This document shows, one piece after another, positions 1-6,232 of a stretch of 6,717 nt of DNA; position 1 is the first letter of the stretch, and each line of letters begins with the position of its first letter. Source of the stretch: Sulfurovum sp. Lineage in GTDB: Bacteria; Campylobacterota; Campylobacteria; Campylobacterales; Sulfurovaceae. The stretch is from assembly GCA_021159425.1 (NCBI GenBank), contig JAGGRU010000267.1, positions 1-6,717 of the forward strand, given 5' to 3'. Both the position numbers and the translations under genes were made by a program. The notes under the pieces were generated by a model. It saw nothing but the letters and a program-made list of their open reading frames with translations, was not told the origin of the DNA and made no database searches.

Positions 1-14
1 ATCGAATCTTTCAT
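1..14 (-). CDS. possible start of next gene (partial, runs off left edge)
   Basis: An ATG on the minus strand (complement of 12-14) is preceded by a purine-rich AAAGGGA about four bases upstream, which could serve as a ribosome binding site. Only about four codons (Met-Lys-Asp-Ser) lie in the window, so no product can be named. A second ATG four bases upstream (16-18, another frame) sits too close to the AAAGGGA to be preferred. The AT-rich stretch upstream, with a TATAAAAT box, fits a gene with its own promoter. The residues do not resemble the usual LeuS N-terminus, although leuS would be expected downstream of secDF in relatives. Whether a gene is really here is uncertain. Confidence 0.3.
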
Positions 15-48
15 TCATTCCCTTTAAATCAATAACTATAAAGCATAT

Positions 49-56
49 ATTTTATA
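49..56 (-). promoter_or_regulatory. candidate -10 box for the gene at the left edge
   Basis: The minus strand reads TATAAAAT here, about 35 bases before the candidate ATG at 14-12. The surrounding DNA is very AT-rich. Campylobacterota housekeeping promoters are known for a TATAAT-like -10 without a well-conserved -35, so lack of a TTGACA does not rule it out. Such boxes also occur by chance in AT-rich DNA. The call rests on position and sequence only. Confidence 0.3.
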
Positions 57-100
57 GGAAAAGAACTTTAGTTGTACTTCACATATACAGAGCACAGGTC

Positions 101-134
101 ATTCTTAACATTTCTCCCACACTGTCATTTGAGC
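101..134 (-). repeat. direct repeat copy A: displaced ovoA 3'-end remnant
   Basis: This 34-bp stretch matches 2759-2792 at 31 of 34 positions in the same orientation. Read on the minus strand it encodes AQMTVWEKC followed by TAA, against AQMTVWEKR and TAA in the intact ovoA. Two differences (114 and 132) are silent third-position changes and the third (110) turns Arg into Cys. The match extends four bases past the stop and ends abruptly on both sides. It looks like a diverged copy of the ovoA tail, not chance. It overlaps the last codons and stop of the AsmA-like gene in a different frame. No further ovoA sequence precedes it. Confidence 0.9.
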
Positions 135-2536
135 AGCGGAGAGGGGATTACATAATTGTCAAAGCTCTGTTTCGCACTGAAAATATCGATACTTTTTTTA
201 GCATCTCTTATCTCTATCGCCGCCCTGATATTCTTGCGTCCAAAAAAGAACATACCATTGCGAAGCGTCGGAGTAATGATACCCTTTACGCCGATATCAA
301 GTTTATTGCTTTTGACAAGAGCATAAGGGATCGTAATAGCATTGTCTTTCATATCCAGCATCACTTCTCCCCGTAGATTCTCTGCAATCAGAAGCTTGGA
401 TATTAAAGCAAATTTGGCTTTTTTATTATCGATCATTGCAACGATCGGTCTGGAATCTTTCATGAACAAAAGTGTTTTTGATTTCAACTCAAGAGGTTTT
501 TTCCAAACAATATCTGCTTTTTCCAATTTGATGGCCATACGCCAGTCATCTTTGCTATAGTGTGCATTTTTACCTGATACCTTTGCCTGATCGAGCACTA
601 TCGTAGAGCCTGAGATATCAAATTTCATCTTTTTCGGTTCACCTGCGACAATTTTTGTATTGACTCTCAACCTTCCTGAAATAATTTGTTCATTTACCTT
701 CATCGTTAACCCGTCAGTCATAAATTTGACATAGCCTTTGGTACTATTCGACTCGAGCAGGATATCTGCACTCAGATCAGCACTTCCATCGACGAAAACA
801 AATGGTGAGTTTTCAGGGAAATATTGATTGTAAAGGGAGACATTTTTCACCTTGGCTGACAGGATCTGCAAGCGAAGAGCCTTATCCTCTCTAGAGTCCT
901 GTGAGTCACCCCCGTCAAGTCTCATAACGACATTCACTATCTTCGCCTCTTTTTCACCTTCACGCTTCATGGTGGCATCGCTGAGATCCAGAGCATAGAT
1001 CACGCCGGAAGCCCCTCCACCCTCAGTTTTTTCCGCTGTAAATTCACCATCACCGCTGTAGCGATAATCAAGTAATCCCACTTGAAGATTTTTTGATCTT
1101 ATCTTTGCCATACTCTTTTTGGCGAGCGAAGCATTCTTGATCAAAAGATCTGCCTCTACGACACCACTGCCTGATACGCTAAAGTCCAGAGAGCTTTTCA
1201 TCAGCAGATTGACCCAGTCAAGCTGAGAAATATCTCCTCTTACTTTGAGCTTCCCCTCTGCTCCGGCAAAGATATCTTTAATCTTGTACTTTTTAAATAT
1301 CGTGAAAAGTGCTTTAGAACTGTTATTATCCGGTAGAGAAAGCATCACGCTTCCCTGCTCGATTTTCAAATTCGTATTCCAAGGTTTGGATACTTTTTTA
1401 TTTGACTCCTTCTGACTGGAAAGTTTTGTGTTGCTGAGGACTATATGTGTTCCCGCCAGATCGGCATGAAGTTTCGCTGCGGTAGATACTTTGACCTTGA
1501 TCAGCATATCCAGCTCACTCTGGACACGCTGTTCATTGAACCCAATTTCAGCATCTTTCGAGGACAGCTTAATTGTAGCATTTAATTCCTCTTCATTCAT
1601 ATTTACCTTGCCCTGAAGCATACCTTTTCCGCGATAAAACGCAACTCCCCACTTCTCAGGAACATATTTCTGTATGAGACTCAAGTCATCGACAATGACC
1701 GGAGGAATCACCAAACTCAGTTTTCCATTACTCAAGTGAATTTGACTCTCCAGCACCCCTTTCCCACTCATCTGTGCAGTGATGGTACTGTCCAGTGTCA
1801 AATACTTCAATAGTTCGCCTCTTCGCTTTTCTCTGAAATTGACAGGAGAAATCTTGAATACACTTTTTATTTTTCCTTGCTTTATTATCTCCTGCCCTTT
1901 ATGATTGCGCAAAGTATTGATCGCAATATTTATTTTGCCCTCTTCAATAGAAAGCAGGCTGTCTTTCGTTCTCACTACAAGATCAGTATCAATATCACCA
2001 TCCAACTCACCTTTGAACTTATTGGTTTCAACCGTATGATGTCCGTGAATTTTAAGACCTCTTAGTTCAATATCCCAGGGTTTTCTCTCTCCATCGTTTC
2101 CCGATGCCATGGTCGTTATTGTGTCAACATTCTTTTTTTGCATGGCTGTAGACTGTACAGTGCCAGCAGACAGGTTTGGCTGCTCAGTATAGGATATGTC
2201 ACTCATCTCGACATTACACATCTTCACTTTATGCTCCAGCAAAGAAAGCAGCGACAGGGAAGCTGAAACACTGTTCATATCAACCTGCCACTCCTTCGAT
2301 CTTAATTTTCCTTTGGCAGTGAGTTTTTTTATATATATTCTACTCGGATAAGGGGTCCAGGCACTCTCCCACTGAAGCTGGAATTTCTCAGGCTCCATAG
2401 TGTTGATCTGTTTTTGGACAAATGTGGTATTGAGCAGAATATTGAAGACGACCAGGTAGGCAAGCTCCAGAAGAACCACTGTGATAATGATTCGTTTAAA
2501 CCATTGTTTGGATTTTGAACTGTTTTGTGTTGGCAT
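125..2536 (-). CDS. AsmA/YdbH-like membrane-anchored envelope protein
   Basis: An 803-residue protein with a basic N-terminus, one hydrophobic segment at about residues 15-36, and a long remainder with no further clear membrane segment. That remainder is rich in alternating hydrophobic and polar beta-strand-like stretches. Residues 56-67 (WESAWTPYPSRI), the following basic-aromatic stretch, and the C-terminal part with DDWRMAIKLEKADIVW and KDSRPIVAMI resemble large AsmA-like or DUF748/YdbH-like proteins. Those are anchored in the inner membrane, face the periplasm, and are thought to form lipid-carrying beta-grooves. The family is a pattern judgement; the substrate and exact role are unknown. 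The ATG at 2536-2534 has an AAGGAG (complement of 2544-2549) seven bases upstream, which supports this start. The gene follows ovoA after 226 bp holding a long palindrome. Its last codons (Leu-Lys) and TGA lie inside a copy of the ovoA tail, so the natural C-terminus may have been altered. The reading frame is otherwise intact. Confidence 0.6.
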   Translation of the reverse strand: MPTQNSSKSKQWFKRIIITVVLLELAYLVVFNILLNTTFVQKQINTMEPEKFQLQWESAWTPYPSRIYIKKLTAKGKLRSKEWQVDMNSVSASLSLLSLLEHKVKMCNVEMSDISYTEQPNLSAGTVQSTAMQKKNVDTITTMASGNDGERKPWDIELRGLKIHGHHTVETNKFKGELDGDIDTDLVVRTKDSLLSIEEGKINIAINTLRNHKGQEIIKQGKIKSVFKISPVNFREKRRGELLKYLTLDSTITAQMSGKGVLESQIHLSNGKLSLVIPPVIVDDLSLIQKYVPEKWGVAFYRGKGMLQGKVNMNEEELNATIKLSSKDAEIGFNEQRVQSELDMLIKVKVSTAAKLHADLAGTHIVLSNTKLSSQKESNKKVSKPWNTNLKIEQGSVMLSLPDNNSSKALFTIFKKYKIKDIFAGAEGKLKVRGDISQLDWVNLLMKSSLDFSVSGSGVVEADLLIKNASLAKKSMAKIRSKNLQVGLLDYRYSGDGEFTAEKTEGGGASGVIYALDLSDATMKREGEKEAKIVNVVMRLDGGDSQDSREDKALRLQILSAKVKNVSLYNQYFPENSPFVFVDGSADLSADILLESNSTKGYVKFMTDGLTMKVNEQIISGRLRVNTKIVAGEPKKMKFDISGSTIVLDQAKVSGKNAHYSKDDWRMAIKLEKADIVWKKPLELKSKTLLFMKDSRPIVAMIDNKKAKFALISKLLIAENLRGEVMLDMKDNAITIPYALVKSNKLDIGVKGIITPTLRNGMFFFGRKNIRAAIEIRDAKKSIDIFSAKQSFDNYVIPSPLLK

Positions 2537-2560
2537 CTAAATACTCCTTTTTATTTATCT

Positions 2561-2724
2561 AGGAGCCTGTCGGACTCATCTGATTGAAGCGAAAAATTCA
2601 ATCTTTTAGGCATATTTTTGGCTCGTTTGAGGCGAATAGCCGTAGCTATTTAACGAAAAGGAGCTGAAAATAGGGCAAAAGAGTGGATTTTGCAGCCAAT
2701 CAAGCATGAGTCCGACAGGCTCCT
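2561..2724. repeat. 164-bp imperfect palindromic element (MITE/REP-like)
   Basis: The element begins with AGGAGCCTGTCGGACTCAT (2561-2579) and ends with its exact reverse complement (2706-2724). The two halves stay alignable across the whole length around a centre at 2642/2643. There, AATAGC (2635-2640) and GCTATT (2645-2650) flank a CGTA loop. Ungapped, 52 of 82 base pairs match, and small shifts would raise this. Such a full-length palindrome with perfect ends resembles small non-autonomous transposable elements or dispersed intergenic palindromes. It contains no transposase. I found no convincing target-site duplication. It fills most of the ovoA to AsmA-like gap and ends 24 bp before the AsmA-like start, so in a read-through transcript it would fold into a long hairpin in that gene's leader. 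No run of T follows the arm, so it is not a classical terminator. Confidence 0.85.
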
Positions 2725-2758
2725 GGGATTATGCCGTTAAAAAGTAAACCAGTATTCT

Positions 2759-2792
2759 ATTCTTAACGTTTTTCCCACACTGTCATTTGTGC
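2759..2792 (-). repeat. direct repeat copy B: ovoA 3' end
   Basis: This is the partner of the repeat at 101-134, 2658 bp away in the same orientation, with 31 of 34 bases identical. Here it covers the last nine codons of ovoA, its TAA (2765-2763) and four bases of downstream DNA. It is the copy in its proper coding context. The two copies enclose the palindromic element and the AsmA-like gene. Confidence 0.9.
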
Positions 2793-4862
2793 TATCGTAT
2801 ATTGGTGTTTTCTGGCTGTCTCCTGTATGACAAAAGGTACATCTCTTGTATCTATGAGTTTAAAATCTTTTCCCAATATCTCTTCAAGTCCCTGAAGTGT
2901 CGTGACATTCTCACCGTCACGTTTATACCCGCCTATCCATTTCTCTTTTGCCGTTGATTCTTCCTGCCAAGTGTAGGGTGAAGTGAGGATCAGCATCCCC
3001 TTTTCGTTTAACCTTGAAGCAAGTGAGTCCAAAAACTTTTTAGGATCATAAAGCCTGTCTATGAGATTCCCTGCAAAAATAAGATCGAAATCTTTAAAGA
3101 TCGGTTTGAGATTACAGGCATCTGCCTGCCAGAAATTTACTTTAGTTGCCTCTTTTTCCAAGTTGAAAGAGCTAAGATTTACTTCATGGAACTCTTCAAG
3201 CTCACCTTCAGTTGGCATAACATACCGTAAGATCCCACTCTGTTTCAATTTTTCTGCTTCCTGAATGAAACGTGCAGAAAAATCAACACCTATCACTTCA
3301 TCAAAACCGCGTGCCAGTTCAAAAGAACTTCGTCCTATAGCACAACCGATATCAAAAGCTTTTACTTTAGCTTTGTCTTTCATGTATTCCAAAGACAATT
3401 TTGCACATGCAGCAGGATAGTTCTCCACCCCTAAGGCATTGCCTCCCCATGAAAAATGGCAATACTGTGAAATAATACTGTCTGTTGTGTACGGGTTTGT
3501 CATGATCTTTTCTTCATAAGAGCTTTCTGCATATCTAAAACCGGCATGCTGATAAAAATGCCTTCTAAATCCATAACGGCTTTTTTGTGTTGCCAGATTG
3601 CCACAACTTATCCATGATCCGCCATTGATCAAATTGTGTTTCCCATCAAAAGTCGGTACAGTAAAATCATCATAGACCGGATGAATTTTAAAACCATCAA
3701 AAGGATATATTGGTGTTCTGGACCACTGCCATACATTACCTACTACATCACAAAATCTACCATGTTCATATCTGTCTACAGGAGCAGAAGAGGCATACTT
3801 GTCAAGGGCAATATTTGCATTTGTCTTACCCTCTTTCATCCACTCCAGATATGAAGGAACATGTGCTTCATCACGCAGACGAATATATTCATCTTCTGTG
3901 GGAAGCACTATATCTCTACCCTCTTTTTGACTTTTCCATTTGCAGAATGCCGCAGCCTCCAAATGGTTTACTTCCACAGGCCAATTCATAGGCAATGGAA
4001 TTTCTCTACTCAGCGTACGTAAAATATAGTTTGACTCTTTTAACTGCCAAAATAACGGATGCAAAGCTTTTGTAAACGCTTTCCACTCTTCTCCTTCACT
4101 ACACCAATATTCATTCTTTGCATATCCGTCATCTTGAATAAATTGAAGATATTCACCATTTGAAACTAAATATCTGGCTGCTTTGAATGCAGGGACTTTT
4201 GCCTGATGTGTACCATATTCATTGTCCCAGCCAAAAAGTTGTGCATTCTGATTTTTGCCCAACATTACCGTTCCGGCAGGAACATCAAGAAGTTCATTTT
4301 CAGGTGCATCGCCATATTCTTCACACTCTTTCCAGTCTGCATCTTCTCTCACAGAGCTAAAAGGAAGTTGTCGTATGAGTACAGAAGAAGTTTCTACATG
4401 AATATTCTCATGCTCAATTCCCATTAAAATAACCCACCAGGGAGACTTCCAGGTAATAGGAAGCTCTAAGGGGAGTGTATCTATAAGCTCAGAGACCAGA
4501 TCATACACTTTGTCTCTGTAATTCTGTGTCTCTTCAAGCGTAGGCCAGTCATAATGTTTTTCATTCAAGTCATCCCAGGACATTTCATCTACACCTACGG
4601 CAAAAATAGACTCCAGTTTTGAGTCAATTCTCTCATCGATGATCTTGGCAAGTTTGAGTTTGTTTATGAAAAAAGTGGCTGTGTGTCCATAGTAGAAAAT
4701 AATAGGATGACGAAGAGGATCAGCTTTTTGGAAATACGCTTTTTCATCAGATACAATATTGAAAAGAGATTCATAAAGTTTATAGGTTTCCTGAAAATAC
4801 TTTTTTATCTCTTGTCGTTTTAACTCAGGATCTTCACCTGAAAGTGTAGGTATTGTTATCAC
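2763..4862 (-). CDS. ovoA: OvoA: 5-histidylcysteine sulfoxide synthase / 5-thiohistidine N-methyltransferase
   Basis: A 699-residue fusion typical of OvoA. The N-terminal DinB-like domain (about 20-170) carries RHPIIFYYGH and GIEHENIHVE. H60, H151 and H155 are the likely three-histidine Fe(II) ligands. A formylglycine-generating-enzyme-like domain (about 190-445) includes GNVWQW (375-380) and NGGSWIS (413-419). Y386 in TPIYPFDGF is my candidate for the active-site tyrosine known in the family. The C-terminal SAM methyltransferase domain (about 455-699) has motif I FDIGCAIG (503-510) and GVDFS (525-529). In characterised family members the iron centre uses O2 to join cysteine to C5 of histidine as a sulfoxide, and after a separate lyase step the methyltransferase domain helps give ovothiol A. 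The protein has no signal peptide and is cytoplasmic. It starts with GTG, supported by GAGGAG six bases upstream and an in-frame TAG two codons upstream. It lies 43 nt after the small membrane protein gene, so it is probably in the sec operon. No ovoB is in the window. Confidence 0.95.
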   Translation of the reverse strand: MITIPTLSGEDPELKRQEIKKYFQETYKLYESLFNIVSDEKAYFQKADPLRHPIIFYYGHTATFFINKLKLAKIIDERIDSKLESIFAVGVDEMSWDDLNEKHYDWPTLEETQNYRDKVYDLVSELIDTLPLELPITWKSPWWVILMGIEHENIHVETSSVLIRQLPFSSVREDADWKECEEYGDAPENELLDVPAGTVMLGKNQNAQLFGWDNEYGTHQAKVPAFKAARYLVSNGEYLQFIQDDGYAKNEYWCSEGEEWKAFTKALHPLFWQLKESNYILRTLSREIPLPMNWPVEVNHLEAAAFCKWKSQKEGRDIVLPTEDEYIRLRDEAHVPSYLEWMKEGKTNANIALDKYASSAPVDRYEHGRFCDVVGNVWQWSRTPIYPFDGFKIHPVYDDFTVPTFDGKHNLINGGSWISCGNLATQKSRYGFRRHFYQHAGFRYAESSYEEKIMTNPYTTDSIISQYCHFSWGGNALGVENYPAACAKLSLEYMKDKAKVKAFDIGCAIGRSSFELARGFDEVIGVDFSARFIQEAEKLKQSGILRYVMPTEGELEEFHEVNLSSFNLEKEATKVNFWQADACNLKPIFKDFDLIFAGNLIDRLYDPKKFLDSLASRLNEKGMLILTSPYTWQEESTAKEKWIGGYKRDGENVTTLQGLEEILGKDFKLIDTRDVPFVIQETARKHQYTIAQMTVWEKR

Positions 4863-4868
4863 ATGCTA

Positions 4869-4874
4869 CTCCTC
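4869..4874 (-). promoter_or_regulatory. ribosome binding site deciding the ovoA GTG start
   Basis: The minus strand reads GAGGAG, six bases before the GTG (4862-4860) and four bases before an overlapping ATG (4864-4862). The ATG is followed at once by TGA, so it can only make a start-stop pair. A TAG at 4868-4866 closes the ovoA frame upstream. The GTG is therefore the only reasonable ovoA start. Confidence 0.75.
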
Positions 4875-4905
4875 ATGGATTTCATGTAATATACCTACTC
4901 AAGAC

Positions 4906-5244
4906 TTAAAAGTCAGCTTTCTCTTTAGCACTTTCTATCATTGAAACTATGATCGTATACACATTTGCTATCACTGCACCGATCACCAGACCTACAGCTA
5001 TTGTATGATTGTCATAAAACTTCAATACAAAAAATGCAGGTATCAAGTGTAGATCTGCCACTAGAGAGCCTGCTAAAAGCTCTGCTGAGAGTAAATTCCT
5101 TACCCCTATTTTCAGTATGGTTGAAATAATATTAACAGATCCTGCAATAAAAAGAGCAACCAATGAATTTTCGTACAAGAATGCTGCTGATGTCGTAAGA
5201 GACATCAATGCAAAAAATATATAAAAAACTTTTCCCCACTGCAT
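4906..5244 (-). CDS. small four-helix membrane protein downstream of secF (DUF6394-like)
   Basis: A 112-residue hydrophobic protein with four probable membrane segments at about 6-24, 27-47, 51-76 and 80-104. It ends in a short charged tail (ESAKEKADF). The third segment carries Asp64 and His66 in VADLHLIPA, polar residues that are unusual inside a helix and so may matter. Its place after secF fits the uncharacterised protein family found there in Campylobacterota (HP1548 in H. pylori, as I recall, and families labelled DUF6394). The function is unknown. Its persistent link to secDF hints at a role in the Sec machinery or the membrane, but that is inference. The start ATG (5244-5242) has AAGGAG five bases upstream. 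The gap to secF is 16 nt, so it is almost certainly co-transcribed and perhaps translationally coupled. Confidence 0.8.
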   Translation of the reverse strand: MQWGKVFYIFFALMSLTTSAAFLYENSLVALFIAGSVNIISTILKIGVRNLLSAELLAGSLVADLHLIPAFFVLKFYDNHTIAVGLVIGAVIANVYTIIVSMIESAKEKADF

Positions 5245-5260
5245 ATTTACTCCTTAAAAG

Positions 5261-6232
5261 TTATATTGTACCATTTTCGTACATAGCACGCATTTTTTCT
5301 TTTTCTTTCTCTCTTTTGAGTTTTACTGCTTCTTTTTCTCTAAATCCTGTGACTGAGAATCCAAGCCACATCAAAATAGGAGAAGCTACAAAGATCGATG
5401 AATAGGTTCCGACTACAATACCCACCAATAAGGTAAATCCAAATCCATGAATGATCTCTCCACCAAACATCCATAAGGTAAATACCACAAAGAATGTTGT
5501 TAAAGAGGTCAAGGTGGTTCTTGAGAGTGTTCTTGTGACAGATTCATCAATAATATCACCTAAGTCAGGGTTCTTGATGGTTCTGATACCTTCACGGATA
5601 CGGTCAAAAACAATGATCGTATCGTTCAGCGAATAACCCAGTATGGTCAGTAATGCGGCCAGAGTATCAAGGTTTACTTCTATATTGAACAGTACCACTG
5701 CACCCATGGCAATGGTCACATCATGCACCAATGCCATGACTGAAGCCACTGCAAAACGCCATTCAAACCTGAAAGAGACATAGATAAGAATACCTATGAT
5801 AGCAAGAAGCATGGACATGAGACCTTTTTCACGAAGTTCAGAACCGACTTTCGCACCTACCATATCTACTCTTCTTACTTCAAATTTACCCGTATCTTTA
5901 AGAAGTGTGCGCATTTTGTCACCCACATCTTCACCTAAGGCTTTAGAACTTGTTTTTGTACGTATGACAACTTCATCATCGCTTCCAAAGTAAGTAACCG
6001 AGGCACTCTCATAATTTTTATCTTTGGCAATCGCTTCTCTGATGTTCTTAATGGGTGCTTTACCTTCATATTGAACCTGTACAAGCGTACCACCTGCGAA
6101 GTCAATACCGTAGTTAAAACCTTTTGTTAAAATAAGTCCCAGCGCCATAACAAGCACTACAAGAGAAAGAAGACCAAATCGCTTACTCTTACTCATTAAA
6201 GCAAGAGGTTTTTCATATTTAAATATTTGCAT
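5261..6232 (-). CDS. secF: protein translocase subunit SecF
   Basis: A complete 323-residue SecF of usual length. It has a first membrane helix at about 18-36, then the family signature FNYGIDFAGG (39-48) opening the periplasmic domain (about 40-130). Five more helices follow at about 137-154, 160-181, 189-207, 242-257 and 262-290. Conserved features include LVHD (168-171), GYSLNDTIIVFDRIRE (199-214, with Asp204, Asp210 and Arg211) and GTYSSIFVASPI (275-286). With SecD it forms the inner-membrane complex that uses the proton gradient to help pull exported proteins through SecYEG from the periplasmic side. The C-terminal tail is strongly charged (Lys/Glu-rich, about 299-316). The ATG overlaps the secD stop by one base (TAATG), with GGGGGAG seven bases upstream, which indicates coupled translation and balanced amounts of the two subunits. 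Confidence 0.97.
   Translation of the reverse strand: MQIFKYEKPLALMSKSKRFGLLSLVVLVMALGLILTKGFNYGIDFAGGTLVQVQYEGKAPIKNIREAIAKDKNYESASVTYFGSDDEVVIRTKTSSKALGEDVGDKMRTLLKDTGKFEVRRVDMVGAKVGSELREKGLMSMLLAIIGILIYVSFRFEWRFAVASVMALVHDVTIAMGAVVLFNIEVNLDTLAALLTILGYSLNDTIIVFDRIREGIRTIKNPDLGDIIDESVTRTLSRTTLTSLTTFFVVFTLWMFGGEIIHGFGFTLLVGIVVGTYSSIFVASPILMWLGFSVTGFREKEAVKLKREKEKEKMRAMYENGTI

Noticed and set aside
342..2065. Two short plus-strand frames opposite the AsmA-like gene
   Set aside because: The long minus-strand frame is uninterrupted with a good start signal; the short frames show no supporting features.
2606..2707. A 33-codon minus-strand reading frame starting with ATG inside the palindrome
   Set aside because: It lies entirely within the palindromic repeat, has poor spacing to any ribosome binding site, and its sequence follows from the repeat. 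It is most likely a chance frame.
2561..2724. The palindrome as a classical rho-independent terminator of ovoA
   Set aside because: No T-run follows either arm and the stem is far longer than usual, so a simple intrinsic terminator is not supported, though some termination cannot be excluded.
2551..2735. Target-site duplication flanking the palindrome
   Set aside because: Bases next to the two ends do not match convincingly; the shared TTAT runs are at different distances and occur easily in AT-rich DNA.
2725..2758. A possible promoter (CATAAT on the minus strand) for the AsmA-like gene upstream of the palindrome
   Set aside because: The box is weak, has no good upstream element, and would place a 164-bp hairpin in the leader. 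Evidence is too thin for a feature.
3061..4427. Plus-strand frames of about 67-93 codons opposite ovoA
   Set aside because: They lie antisense to a clearly coding and conserved gene, lack family motifs, and show no convincing ribosome binding sites.
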